Of a stretch of DNA of 64,000 nucleotides, positions 24,143 to 32,611 are shown piece by piece (position 1 is the first letter of the stretch; each line of letters begins with the position of its first letter). Below the pieces are notes generated by a model, which saw only the letters and a list, made by a program, of their open reading frames with translations, had not been told where the DNA came from and made no database searches. The position numbers and the translations under genes are program-made. The stretch comes from Edaphosphingomonas laterariae (GTDB taxonomy: Bacteria > Pseudomonadota > Alphaproteobacteria > Sphingomonadales > Sphingomonadaceae). The stretch lies in contig NZ_FZOS01000002.1 of NCBI RefSeq assembly GCF_900188165.1, positions 124,001 through 188,000 on the forward strand, in the 5' to 3' direction.

Positions 24143-25099
24143 ATGCGAACGATATTGGCGCTGATGGGAATGCTGCTGGCGGGCGGTTCGAATCTACCGG
24201 CCAGCGGCGGGCCGCATGGCGCGGCGATTCAGGCGCGGCCCGTGATGCTTGATCCGCGCGATCCGGCGCGGATGCGCGTGGGCGCTCTCACCTATGCCGG
24301 CGGCTGGGTGTTGACGAGCGGCGACCGGCGCTTCGGCGGAATATCCTCGCTCACGGTCGATGGCGAAGGCCTGCTCGCGATCGGCGATCAGGGCGGCATG
24401 TTCCGTATCGAACCACGGGGGGATCGGCCGCCTGCGGGGCGGGTGATCGGGCCGCTGCCCGATGGCCCTGCCATCCCCTTCGGGCGCAGAGGGCGTGACA
24501 GCGAATCCGCACTGCGCGGCCCCGATGGTGCGCTGTGGGTCGGGTTCGAAGGCGCCAATGCGATCTGGCGCTACGATGCCGGGGTGACGCGCGCGACCGG
24601 CCATGTCGCGCCGCCGGACATGGCGGGCTGGCCGCGTAATGGCGGTGCGGAGGCGATGGTGCGCCTGCCCGATGGGCGTGCGCTGGTCTTTGCCGAGGAG
24701 GCGGAAGGGGCGGCCGCCGGCACGCGACAGGCGCTTATTTTCCCCGGCGATCCGGTGGATGGCGCACGGCCGGCGCGTTTCGACTATCGCCCGCCGGACG
24801 GCTATGTGGTGACGGATATGGCGCTGCTGCCCGATGGCCGACTGATCGCGCTCCATCGGCGATTCACGCCGCTCAATGGCGTGTCGGCGATCCTGTCGAT
24901 CGTCGATTCGGCTGCGATTCAAACGGGTGCCGAAGTAAAGGGGCGCGAAATCGCGCGACTGGTGCCACCGCTGACGGTGGACAATATGGAGGCGCTGGCG
25001 GTGACGCAGGAACGCGGCCGGACGATCCTGTGGATCGCATCCGACAACAATTTCAGCAGCGTCCAAAGGACGCTGCTGTTGCGTTTCCGTCTCGATTGA
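24143..25099 (+). CDS. Esterase-like activity of phytase family protein, exported
   Basis: A 318-residue protein with a hydrophobic N-terminal signal (MRTILALMGMLLAGG) and a beta-propeller-like domain of the phytase-like esterase family. Visible landmarks are FGGISSLTVDGEGLLAIGDQ, RDSESALRGPDGALWVGFEG, NGGAEAMVRLPDGRALVFAE and the closing NMEALAV plus ILWIASDNNFSSVQRTLLL. The true substrate of these proteins is uncertain. The ATG at 24143 is favoured because it places the signal peptide at the N-terminus. It is convergent with rpmB. Confidence 0.82.
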   Translation: MRTILALMGMLLAGGSNLPASGGPHGAAIQARPVMLDPRDPARMRVGALTYAGGWVLTSGDRRFGGISSLTVDGEGLLAIGDQGGMFRIEPRGDRPPAGRVIGPLPDGPAIPFGRRGRDSESALRGPDGALWVGFEGANAIWRYDAGVTRATGHVAPPDMAGWPRNGGAEAMVRLPDGRALVFAEEAEGAAAGTRQALIFPGDPVDGARPARFDYRPPDGYVVTDMALLPDGRLIALHRRFTPLNGVSAILSIVDSAAIQTGAEVKGREIARLVPPLTVDNMEALAVTQERGRTILWIASDNNFSSVQRTLLLRFRLD

Positions 25100-25105
25100 G
25101 AAGGT

Positions 25106-25127
25106 CGCGGGCGGCGTGCCGCCCGCG
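25106..25127. terminator. Bidirectional terminator between esterase gene and rpmB
   Basis: A perfect 10-base stem, CGCGGGCGGC and GCCGCCCGCG, around GT (functionally a 4-base loop). It lies between two convergent genes, 7 bases after one stop and 7 bases after the other. Confidence 0.7.
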
Positions 25128-25133
25128 CGGAAA

Positions 25134-25418
25134 TCAGGCCGCGGCCTTCTTCGCGATCTGGCGCTTCAGGCGACGAGCGCGCAGCGACAGCTTCTCGTCG
25201 TTGGTCTTGAGCAGCCAGTTGTCGAGGCCGCCGACATGCTCGACCGAGCGCAGGCCATGCGTCGAGACGCGGAGCTTGACGCTCTCGCCCAGCGCATCCG
25301 AGATCAGCGTGACATTCTGCAGGTTCGGCAGGAAAGTCCGCTTGGTCTTGTTGTTCGCGTGGGAAACATTGTGTCCCACCTGCCGGCCCTTGCCGGTCAG
25401 TTCGCAGATGCGCGCCAT
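25134..25418 (-). CDS. rpmB: 50S ribosomal protein L28
   Basis: A 94-residue protein with the bL28 pattern throughout: [33 protein letters not shown] at the N-terminus (the conserved G-N-VSHA-N-KT-R-F-PNL signature) and a basic C-terminus after [17 protein letters not shown]. It binds 23S rRNA near the peptidyl transferase region of the large subunit. The alphaproteobacterial long form is about 90-100 residues, as here. A single-gene unit with about 160 bases of upstream sequence. Confidence 0.97.
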   Translation of the reverse strand: MARICELTGKGRQVGHNVSHANNKTKRTFLPNLQNVTLISDALGESVKLRVSTHGLRSVEHVGGLDNWLLKTNDEKLSLRARRLKRQIAKKAAA

Positions 25419-25580
25419 GATGCTTCGTCCTAGGTGTTCGGTTGCCCGGAAAGTGCGGCCGGATAACCACCCTTGGGAGATTCGTCAACCGCCATCCGCC
25501 AGTCGTCGCGCTGCGCGATGCAACCCGTTGGCCACGGCTTCGTTATTTCCCCGGTCCTGAACGGGCAAGGAGAATGAATT

Positions 25581-25847
25581 ATGCGGAGCGGCCTCATCGT
25601 TGCCGTGGTTGCGATTCTGGCGGTGATTGCCGCCTTCGCCTTCGGGTTGGTGGACATCAACCAGACGCGTGAGACGAAGCTGCCCGAAGTGGCGGTCGAA
25701 GGCGGGCAGGCGCCGGCCTTCGACGTGAAGACCGCCGATGTGCATGTCGGCACCAAGAGCACCAGTATCGAAGTGCCCAAGGTCGAAGTCGGCACGACCA
25801 AGGAAAAGGTCGAACTGCCGACGGTCGACGTGAAGAAGGCGGATTGA
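25581..25847 (+). CDS. Single-pass membrane protein with Val/Lys/Thr-rich tail, unknown function
   Basis: An 88-residue protein: one N-terminal helix (GLIVAVVAILAVIAAFAFGLV), then a charged, probably extended periplasmic tail with alternating Val/Glu/Lys segments (VKTADVHVGTKSTSIEVPKVEV). No enzymatic motif. The AAGGAG eleven bases before the ATG supports the start. I recall similar small proteins from sphingomonads but no known role. Followed at once by the small YqaE-like gene. Confidence 0.75.
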   Translation: MRSGLIVAVVAILAVIAAFAFGLVDINQTRETKLPEVAVEGGQAPAFDVKTADVHVGTKSTSIEVPKVEVGTTKEKVELPTVDVKKAD

Positions 25848-25849
25848 TC

Positions 25850-26059
25850 GTGCGGGAGGAGGATGGCGCGAACGGGCCGGCACTGCCGGTGCTGGCGCTG
25901 ATCGCGGCTCTCTTCCTCCCGCCGCTGGGGGTGTTCCTCGATCGGGGGATCACCCCCACTTTCTGGATCAGCGTCGCGCTGACGCTGCTGTTCTTCCTGC
26001 CGGGGCTGCTGTTCAGCCTCGGCGCGATTCTCGTTCCGCGTTTCGCCAGGCGCGATTAA
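25850..26059 (+). CDS. Pmp3/YqaE-like small membrane protein
   Basis: A 69-residue protein with two helices. The core LPPLGVFLDRGITPTFWISVALTLLFFLPGLLFSLGAI follows the Pmp3/YqaE pattern (PPLxVFLxxG, then LLTLLxxxPGxIHA-like). These hydrophobic proteins influence membrane potential and salt tolerance in yeast and plants; in bacteria their role is unclear. The start is uncertain: GTG at 25850 is the most likely, two bases after the preceding stop, and a later start is possible. Its stop codon lies in the first unit of a tandem repeat. Confidence 0.65.
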   Translation: MREEDGANGPALPVLALIAALFLPPLGVFLDRGITPTFWISVALTLLFFLPGLLFSLGAILVPRFARRD

Positions 26060-26100
26060 GGCGCGGGACGATTAAGGCGACGGACGATTGAGGCGCCGGA
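26053..26100. repeat. Three tandem copies of a 16-base unit
   Basis: Three adjacent 16-base units, CGATTAAGGCGCGGGA, CGATTAAGGCGACGGA and CGATTGAGGCGCCGGA, differing at few positions. The first contains the stop codon of the YqaE-like gene; the array ends 44 bases before tadA. Confidence 0.85.
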
Positions 26101-26144
26101 CAGAGGGACTCGCGCGGTTGCCGTGCGGCCGCTACAGCCCGGCA

Positions 26145-26597
26145 ATGGCTTTCCCCCTTCCCGAACCGATGCGCCTGGCGCTCGATCTGGCGCAGCAGGC
26201 GGCGGATGCGGGCGAGGTGCCGGTCGGCGCCGTCATCATGCGCGATGGCCAATTGATCGCCACATCGGCCAACGCCATGCGCGGCGGGGTCGATCCCACC
26301 GCCCATGCCGAGATGCTGGCGATCCGCCGCGCGGCCGAGGCGATCGGCAATGAGCGGCTGGGCGATTGCGATCTGTGGGTGACGCTGGAGCCCTGCGCCA
26401 TGTGCGCGGGCGCCATCTCCCTCGCCCGCATCCGCCGGCTTTATTATGCGGCGGCCGATCCCAAGGGCGGGGCGGTGGCCCATGGCCCGCTATTCTTCGG
26501 CCAGCCCACCTGCCACCATCGTCCCGAAGTCTATGCGGGCATAGGCGAAAGCGAAGCGGCCACAATGCTCCGCGCCTTCTTCGCGGGACGCCGATAA
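26145..26597 (+). CDS. tadA: tRNA-specific adenosine deaminase
   Basis: A 150-residue zinc-dependent deaminase that converts adenosine-34 to inosine in tRNA-Arg(ACG), needed to read CGN arginine codons. The active site is complete: HAE (54-56) with catalytic E56, and PCAMC (83-87) with zinc ligands C84 and C87. The substrate-loop region GAVAHGPLFFGQPTCHHRPEV is present. The ATG at 26145 gives standard family length; longer frames upstream lack conservation. Confidence 0.95.
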   Translation: MAFPLPEPMRLALDLAQQAADAGEVPVGAVIMRDGQLIATSANAMRGGVDPTAHAEMLAIRRAAEAIGNERLGDCDLWVTLEPCAMCAGAISLARIRRLYYAAADPKGGAVAHGPLFFGQPTCHHRPEVYAGIGESEAATMLRAFFAGRR

Positions 26598-26808
26598 GCC
26601 CGCCCGGCCTGAATCCTGTGTAAGTTCGGGTGGTGAGCCCCGGTTGGGTGTCGCGAAGCGTTCAGCAGGCAGGGCGACCGCTTCAGCTTCACGCCGGGAT
26701 TTCCGCAAGTGCAGGATTTCTCGTGGCTGCCTTTGCCTTCGCGGCCGGGCCGTGCCATGGACGGCGGCGGGGCAAATTCCCGAATGGAAAGGGCAAGCGG
26801 GGCGCGGC

Positions 26809-27516
26809 ATGGGCGGCATCGTCCAGTTCGATAATGTCGGTCTGCGCTATGGCACCGGCGCGGAAACGCTGTCTGACATCAGCTTCACTCTGGCGCCCGG
26901 CACCTTCCACATCCTCACCGGCCCGTCGGGTGCGGGCAAGACGTCGCTGCTCAAGCTGCTTTATCTTGCCCAGCGGCCGAGCCGCGGCCTGATCCGCCTG
27001 TTTGGCGAGGATATCGTCACCATGCCGCGCGCGCGGCTGCCCGGTTTCCGCCGGCGTATCGGCGTGGTGTTCCAGGATTTCCGGCTGGTTCCCTATCTTT
27101 CCGCTTATGACAATGTGGCGCTGCCATTGCGCGTTGCCGGCGTGTCGGAAAAGGAACTGGACGGCCCCGTGCGCGAGATGTTGGCCTGGGTGGGCCTTGC
27201 CAACCGTGCGACGGCGCGCCCGGCCACGCTTTCGGGCGGGGAGCAGCAGCGCGTCGCCATCGCGCGCGCCGTGATCGGACGGCCCGAATTGCTGGTGGCC
27301 GACGAACCCACGGGCAACGTCGATCCCGAAATGGCCGGGCGGCTGATCCACCTGTTCGATGCGCTCAACAAGCTGGGCACCACGATCGTCGTCGCCACCC
27401 ACGATATCCACCTGATCGGCCGGGTCGCCCATGCCCAGATGATGCGGCTTGATCGCGGGCGGATCGCCGATCCCACCGGCGCGCTGCGCCACCCGCCGTC
27501 GCGGCCGGCCGCATGA
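26809..27516 (+). CDS. ftsE: Cell division ATP-binding protein FtsE
   Basis: A 235-residue ABC ATPase with Walker A GPSGAGKTS, Q-loop VFQDFRLVPYLSAYDNVALPLR (typical of FtsE), signature LSGGEQQRVAIARA, Walker B LLVADEPTGNVD and switch THD. FtsE works with FtsX at the septum to activate cell wall hydrolases. It overlaps ftsX by four bases. The ATG at 26809 is chosen because upstream frame lacks family similarity and would add 55 residues. The 211 bases before it hold no gene I can support. Confidence 0.95.
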   Translation: MGGIVQFDNVGLRYGTGAETLSDISFTLAPGTFHILTGPSGAGKTSLLKLLYLAQRPSRGLIRLFGEDIVTMPRARLPGFRRRIGVVFQDFRLVPYLSAYDNVALPLRVAGVSEKELDGPVREMLAWVGLANRATARPATLSGGEQQRVAIARAVIGRPELLVADEPTGNVDPEMAGRLIHLFDALNKLGTTIVVATHDIHLIGRVAHAQMMRLDRGRIADPTGALRHPPSRPAA

Positions 27517-28394
27517 AGCTGTTCGTGCCCTTTGCCGAAAGCCGGCTGATGCCCGACACGCGGCTTGCCGGGCCGATGCCGTGGGTGATCGCGATCATGA
27601 TGTTCCTGATGGTGCTCGCTGCCGCCAGCGGCCTCGCGCTTGCCCAGGCGGCGCGGGCGATGGGCGGCGATCTTGCGCACCGCGCGACGATCCAGGTGGT
27701 CGAGGCGAACGCCGATATTCGCGAAGCGCAGGCGCGTGCGGCGCTGGCGATGCTCGCCCGCCATCCCGCCGTCGCCGATGCGAAGCGGGTCACCGATGCC
27801 GAGATCGCGGCGCTGCTTGAACCCTGGCTGGGCGGGGAGGCGATGGGCGGCGATCTGCCGGTGCCCGCGCTGATCGATGTGACGCTGCGGCCCGGCAATG
27901 ACGCGGACCGCCTCGCCCCCGCGCTGGCGAAAGCCGCGCCCGCCGCGCGGATCGACGATCATGCCCAGGCGCTCGCCCCGCTCACCGGCCTGCTCGCCGC
28001 GTTGAAATGGCTGGCGGCCGCGCTGGTCGTGCTGATGGCAGCGGCCACCACGGCGGTCGTCGTGCTCACCGCGCGCGGCGCGCTCACCAGCCACCGCGCC
28101 ACCATCGATGTCATGCACCTGCTGGGCGCGACCGACCTGCAGATTGCCCGCCTGTTCCAGCGCCGCATCGCGATCGACGCCTTTGCCGGCGGCCTGCTCG
28201 GCCTGGCCGGGGCGATCGCGGTCGTCGTCCTGCTCGGCGTCCGCCTCGCTGCCTTGGGGTCGGAACTGGTGGGTTCGCTCACTCTGGCCTGGTGGGGATG
28301 GGCGCTGCTTGCCGCCTTGCCGGTTGCGGGTATGCTGCTGGCCATGTTCGCTGCACGCTGGACGGTGATCGCCGCGCTCCGGCGGATCCTGTGA
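27513..28394 (+). CDS. ftsX: Cell division protein FtsX
   Basis: A 293-residue membrane protein with one N-terminal transmembrane segment (WVIAIMMFLMVLAAASGLALA), a periplasmic loop of about 100 residues, and three C-terminal segments around 168-290, the FtsX topology. The cytoplasmic-facing motif TIDVMHLLGATDLQIARLFQRR is conserved in FtsX. With FtsE it transmits ATP hydrolysis to periplasmic amidase activation. The periplasmic region is diverged, as is usual in alphaproteobacteria. Confidence 0.93.
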   Translation: MKLFVPFAESRLMPDTRLAGPMPWVIAIMMFLMVLAAASGLALAQAARAMGGDLAHRATIQVVEANADIREAQARAALAMLARHPAVADAKRVTDAEIAALLEPWLGGEAMGGDLPVPALIDVTLRPGNDADRLAPALAKAAPAARIDDHAQALAPLTGLLAALKWLAAALVVLMAAATTAVVVLTARGALTSHRATIDVMHLLGATDLQIARLFQRRIAIDAFAGGLLGLAGAIAVVVLLGVRLAALGSELVGSLTLAWWGWALLAALPVAGMLLAMFAARWTVIAALRRIL

Positions 28395-28407
28395 CGGGAC
28401 GGTCGCC

Positions 28408-28938
28408 ATGATCTCCCGCTTCATTGCCGCCCTGATGCTGGCGTGGATGCTCGGCTTCGCCTGGTTCGCGATGGCGCTGCCCGGCCCGGCGGACGATCGC
28501 GTGACCGATGCGATCGTGGTGCTGACGGGCGGGCCGGGGCGGGTGCAGCGCGGTCTTGCGCTGCTGGAACAGGGCAAGGCCAAGCGGCTGCTGGTGTCCG
28601 GTGCTGATCGCCGCGTCCGCCCGCGCGAGCTGGCGGCGGCCCATGGCGCGCCCGAAAAGCTGATCGATTGTTGCGTCGATCTGGGCAGCGATGCCGTTGA
28701 CACGCGATCGAATGCCGATGAAACGGCCGAATGGGTGGCGCGGCATCATTATCGCTCGATCCGGCTCGTCACCACCGACTGGCATATGCTGCGCGCGCGT
28801 TTCGAACTGTCGCGCGCGCTGGGCGACGAGGTGACGATCCTCGCCGATGCGGTGCCGAGCGAGCCGAGCCTGCGCGCTTTGTTCGAGGAATATCATAAAT
28901 ATCTGCTGCGCCGGCTGACGGCACCGTTGGGGATTTGA
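28408..28938 (+). CDS. YdcF/DUF218-family protein
   Basis: A 176-residue protein with an N-terminal membrane helix and a DUF218 (ElyC/SanA/YdcF) domain: AIVVLTGGPGRVQRGLALLEQGKAKRLLVSG, then SNADETAEWV and VTTDWHMLRARFEL, the conserved S/T-N-x-x-E and WHM-R motifs. Family members influence cell envelope lipid carrier or peptidoglycan intermediates, but the reaction is not established. It sits between ftsX and plsC in an ftsE-ftsX-YdcF-plsC run that is tightly spaced. Confidence 0.85.
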   Translation: MISRFIAALMLAWMLGFAWFAMALPGPADDRVTDAIVVLTGGPGRVQRGLALLEQGKAKRLLVSGADRRVRPRELAAAHGAPEKLIDCCVDLGSDAVDTRSNADETAEWVARHHYRSIRLVTTDWHMLRARFELSRALGDEVTILADAVPSEPSLRALFEEYHKYLLRRLTAPLGI

Positions 28939-29654
28939 TGTTGATGGCGTTGCTGCGCTCGGTCGTGTTCGCGATTATTTTCTACCTGGGCACGATCGTC
29001 GCGGTGCTCAGTGCCTTTCCGGTCGCGCTCGCCGGCCCGCATGCGTTGCGCGCCCATGCCGTGAACTGGGCGCGCTTCCATGGCTGGTGCTGCCGGGTGC
29101 TGCTGGGCATCCACACCCGCGTGGAAGGCGTGATCCCGCAAGGCACGGTGATCGTCGCCTCCAAGCACCAGTCGATGTATGAAACGATTGAACTGCTTCG
29201 CCTGCTCGATCAGCCGGCCGTGGTGCTGAAGCAGGAACTGGCCGACATTCCGGGCTGGGGCAAGGTTGCCCGCAATTATGGCGTGATCCCGGTCGATCGG
29301 GAAGGATCGGCCAGTGCGCTGCGGACGATGCTGAGGGCCGCCCGTGCGGCGATCGCAGAAGGGCGCGGTGTCCTGATCTTTCCGGAAGGCACACGCGTCA
29401 CGCCGGGGGAGCAGCCGCCGCTCCGCGCGGGGTTTGCCGGGCTCTACAAGGCGCTGAACCTTCCGGTCGTGGCTGTCGCGCTCGATAGCGGCCGGCTGTG
29501 CCCGCGCGGCCGCTTCGTCAAACGGGCCGGCACGATCATCTTCCGTTTTTCCGATACCCTGCCGCCACGCCTTCCGCGCGAAGAGATCGAGGCGGCCGTG
29601 CACCAGCGGATCAATGTGCTGGACAGCCTCAACCCGGCGGATTGTGCTGGTTGA
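28938..29654 (+). CDS. plsC: 1-acyl-sn-glycerol-3-phosphate acyltransferase
   Basis: A 238-residue membrane enzyme making phosphatidic acid from lysophosphatidic acid and an acyl donor. It has two N-terminal hydrophobic segments, the catalytic acyltransferase block KHQSMYET (the HX4D-type motif with Glu), PGWGKVARNYGVIPVDRE, and the substrate-binding FPEGTRVTPGE. The ATG overlaps the preceding gene's stop by one base. The last 26 bases overlap the convergent S9 peptidase gene. Confidence 0.92.
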   Translation: MLMALLRSVVFAIIFYLGTIVAVLSAFPVALAGPHALRAHAVNWARFHGWCCRVLLGIHTRVEGVIPQGTVIVASKHQSMYETIELLRLLDQPAVVLKQELADIPGWGKVARNYGVIPVDREGSASALRTMLRAARAAIAEGRGVLIFPEGTRVTPGEQPPLRAGFAGLYKALNLPVVAVALDSGRLCPRGRFVKRAGTIIFRFSDTLPPRLPREEIEAAVHQRINVLDSLNPADCAG

Positions 29655-31575
29655 GGAACGCTTCCAGTTCCTTCAGGAATTGCAGCCGGTCCTCCTCGCG
29701 CGAGAAATGATGGTCGCCCAGCGGCTGTTCCACATAGCGCGCCGGCTTGCCTGCCTTGGCCAGTTTCTCCGCAAATTCGCGTGATTGGCGCACCGGGACA
29801 CGCTGGTCCTCCTTGCCGTGCATTATCAGCATGGGCATCGCGATGTCGGCGGGGAAGTTGATCGGCGATACGTTGCGCAGATCAGGGGCCTGTTCGCGCA
29901 GCCAGTCGGATCCGGCGCCGCTGTTGAGGAAGCGGCGGTTGTAGCGCAGCATTTCGGTCAGGTCCGACACGCCCGCATAGGAAACGGCGCAACGGTAAAG
30001 CGCGCCATCGCGCTGGGCCGCGCGCATGGCCGCATAGCCGCCATAAGAGGCGCCGACGATGCACGCGCGCTTGGCGTCGACCATGCCTTGCTTCGCCGCC
30101 CAGGCCAGCGCGTCGTTCAGGTCGTCCTGCATGGCGAGGCCCCATTGGCCTTCGCCGCGCGCCGCGAAGGCGTTGCCATAGCCCGCGGATCCGCGGAAAT
30201 TGGGTTGCAGCACGGCATAGCCGCGATCGGCCAGGAACTGCGCCCACCAATCCCAGCTTTCGCTGTCGCGCGCGAACGGGCCGCCATGCGGCATCATGAT
30301 CACGGGCAAATTCGTCGCCGGGCGGTTGCGGGGCAGGGTGACGATCATCGGGATTTCCAGCCCGTCGCGCGCCTTGAAGCGTATGGTCTTCACCGGGTGC
30401 CCCTCGGCAAAGCCGAACGCTTCGTTGACGAAGGCGAAGCGCTGCATCCGTCCTATATCGCGATCGAACAGATAATATGCGCCGGGCCGGTTGGGTGCTG
30501 CGACATGGACGAGCAGCCGTCGCTGCTCCGCATCCATCGACACGATGTCCGCCACGCGGCCCGGAACGGATTTGTCGAGCGCGGCCTGAATCTCGGCGAG
30601 GCCGGCATCCAGCCAGTGCGTGCGCGGCTGATCTTCCAGCGTCCTCACGCCCAGCACGCTGTCGCCGGCGATATTGGGGACGATGCCGGCAAGGTCGTGG
30701 CCCGGCGTCTGGAAGATCGTGCGCCCGAGCTCCAGCGTGGCGAGATCGAGTTCGCGAAGCGTGGTGAAACCGCTGCTGTCGTCGAAGGCAACGGCCTTGC
30801 CGGGATCGGCGAGGAACAGCGCCGGCACCATCAAATTTTCGTCGCGAGCGCTCTTCGCGCGGTCGACGACGCGGAACAGATCCCCCTGCTTCGCGCGATA
30901 GAGCAGCCGGCTGTTGCGGCCTTCCTTGCTGTAACCGATGCCGATACGGACGACGCCCTGGCCATCGGCGTGCCAGTCGATCACGCCGGTTGCCGAACGG
31001 CCCGCGCTCTTCAGGCGACCTGTCGAAAGGTCGGCCTCCATCACCTGCGGCCAGAATTCCTCGCCCAGATAGATGGATCTCTGCATGGCGAACAGGATGC
31101 GCGCGCTGCCGTCCCTTGCGGTCCACAGCAGATCATCCGCCTTTTCGCCGACATCGCGATAAGCGAGTTGCTGCGCCTGCTTGCCATCGGCGCTGACGCC
31201 GACGATGCGGGTCGCATAGAAATCGGTGCCGGTAATGGACACCGTCTTGCCGATCCCCACGGCCAGCCAGTCATTGCCGACCCAGCGCCACCAATTGAAC
31301 TCGGCACCGCCGGCGATCGGCAGCAACACCGGCTTGCCTTCGCTCGCAAGCACCGGGAACACGGCGAGCATCATCTGCCCGTCCATCGCGATGCGGGCGG
31401 CGATCCGCCGGCCATCGGGCGAGATCGACGGTTCGGAAAGAAATGGTACGCGGCCAAAGTCCTCGGCAGGACGCGGCGTGTTGTTGTTCTGAACAGATGT
31501 GGCCGGCGTGGTTTCCGCCGCCACCGCCGGCGTTGCCAGCGCAAGTGCCAGCGCAGTCATGGTCCGCAATATCAT
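29629..31575 (-). CDS. S9 family prolyl oligopeptidase-type peptidase, exported
   Basis: A 648-residue protein with signal peptide (MILRTMTALALALATPAVAAE), an N-terminal beta-propeller (WD/PD40-like repeats: SEPSISPDGRR, DLLWTARDG) and a C-terminal alpha/beta hydrolase domain. The nucleophile is S510 in GASYGGYAA; the charge-relay Asp is in MHGKEDQRVPV and the His in DHHFSREEDR. S9 peptidases trim peptides after Pro or Ala; these exported forms are common in sphingomonads. Its end overlaps plsC by 26 bases. Confidence 0.92.
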   Translation of the reverse strand: MILRTMTALALALATPAVAAETTPATSVQNNNTPRPAEDFGRVPFLSEPSISPDGRRIAARIAMDGQMMLAVFPVLASEGKPVLLPIAGGAEFNWWRWVGNDWLAVGIGKTVSITGTDFYATRIVGVSADGKQAQQLAYRDVGEKADDLLWTARDGSARILFAMQRSIYLGEEFWPQVMEADLSTGRLKSAGRSATGVIDWHADGQGVVRIGIGYSKEGRNSRLLYRAKQGDLFRVVDRAKSARDENLMVPALFLADPGKAVAFDDSSGFTTLRELDLATLELGRTIFQTPGHDLAGIVPNIAGDSVLGVRTLEDQPRTHWLDAGLAEIQAALDKSVPGRVADIVSMDAEQRRLLVHVAAPNRPGAYYLFDRDIGRMQRFAFVNEAFGFAEGHPVKTIRFKARDGLEIPMIVTLPRNRPATNLPVIMMPHGGPFARDSESWDWWAQFLADRGYAVLQPNFRGSAGYGNAFAARGEGQWGLAMQDDLNDALAWAAKQGMVDAKRACIVGASYGGYAAMRAAQRDGALYRCAVSYAGVSDLTEMLRYNRRFLNSGAGSDWLREQAPDLRNVSPINFPADIAMPMLIMHGKEDQRVPVRQSREFAEKLAKAGKPARYVEQPLGDHHFSREEDRLQFLKELEAFLNQHNPPG

Positions 31576-31643
31576 CGAGGCCCCCCTCTTTCCGATATTG
31601 CTAGCAGCGGCTTGGGGCGGATGGAAGATGTTGTCCGCGCATA

Positions 31644-31682
31644 AGAAAAGGGCCCCGGCCGGGTGGCCGAGGCCCTTTCTTG
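31644..31682 (-). terminator. Terminator of the PEP-CTERM gene
   Basis: Arms AAAGGGCC and GGCCCTTT with a GC-rich interior that pairs further, and T-rich sequence on the minus strand after the stem. It lies 14 bases past the stop codon of the gene ending at 31696. Confidence 0.75.
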
Positions 31683-31695
31683 TCCTTGCCTTCGA

Positions 31696-32361
31696 TCAGG
31701 CGATCGCGGCGGTCGGGCGGCGACGGCTGTTGCGCATCGCGCCACCGACGAGGCCGAAGCCGGCGATCATCATCGCCCAGCTCGCCGGTTCGGGAACCGG
31801 GCTGATGTCGAGCGACACATTGTCGAGGATCAGGCCGATATTGTCGCTGCCCGGGCCATCGGGATCGGCGCGGAAGATCAGCTTGAGGTTGCCGTCAAAG
31901 CCGAAATCGCCGGTCGCGGCATAGGTGCCGAAATCTTCGTCCGCGTTCAGGAAGTACGCATCGGAAAGGGCGAGGCCGTCGGGATCGACGAACTGGAAGC
32001 CATAGACGAAGCCGTCCGGCCCGGTGCGCTGGCTGCCCGAAAGATCGAAGGTGAGCGTGAAGGTGTCACCCGCCTTGAACGCGAACATCTCCTTGGTGAT
32101 CATCGTGCCGGGATCGCCGGTCGAACCATCGAGATCGACGCAGGAGCCGCTGCCGCCCGCGCAGGCGATGCCATAGCTGTTGGGCTGGTTGAGCAGATCG
32201 ACGGTGCCGTCGAACACGTCCCACTGGGCGAAACCCGTATAGTTGAGCACGGTGCTGCTGCCACCGGCTTCACCGTCGAAATTATCGCTGAACACGATCG
32301 CGGCGTTCGCCGGTGCGGCGAAGGCGGCCGTTGCCGCCAGGGCGAGCAAAAGCTTACGCAT
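31696..32361 (-). CDS. PEPxxWA-CTERM sorting-domain protein
   Basis: A 221-residue exported protein: signal peptide (MRKLLLALAATAAFAAPANAA), a Gly/Asp-rich beta-sandwich body (about 24-190, with TFTLTFDLSGSQ and LDNVSLDISPV), then the sorting tail PEPASWAMMIAGFGLVGGAMR followed by a basic end. The PEPxxWA variant is characteristic of sphingomonads and is expected to be processed by an exosortase and placed in the envelope or exopolysaccharide matrix. No exosortase is encoded in this window. One Cys pair (ACAGGSGSC) may form a disulfide. Confidence 0.9.
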   Translation of the reverse strand: MRKLLLALAATAAFAAPANAAIVFSDNFDGEAGGSSTVLNYTGFAQWDVFDGTVDLLNQPNSYGIACAGGSGSCVDLDGSTGDPGTMITKEMFAFKAGDTFTLTFDLSGSQRTGPDGFVYGFQFVDPDGLALSDAYFLNADEDFGTYAATGDFGFDGNLKLIFRADPDGPGSDNIGLILDNVSLDISPVPEPASWAMMIAGFGLVGGAMRNSRRRPTAAIA

Positions 32362-32551
32362 CAATATGGTACCCCTGTTTCAAGCCGCCCCAACCCAGAC
32401 GGCGTCGACCTTGGGGTAGGCTTATGGTGAACGAAAGGTCAACAATTGGTGCGGGGGTGTCACGAAACGGAAATGTGGCATAACCATCGGTAAAACAACG
32501 ATATTTGTTGATTTTCATCCCATAACGGGACGGGTGGGGCAGGTTTGCGGG

Positions 32552-32591
32552 CAAAAAAATGGCCCCGCCCAAATGGTTAACGGGCGGGGCC
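32552..32591 (-). terminator. Strong terminator of hppA
   Basis: A perfect 10-base stem, GGCCCCGCCC and GGGCGGGGCC, with an 11-base loop; on the minus strand it is followed by seven Ts. It begins 20 bases beyond the hppA stop. Confidence 0.9.
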
Positions 32592-32611
32592 GATAGGCAA
32601 TCGAAGCGGCG

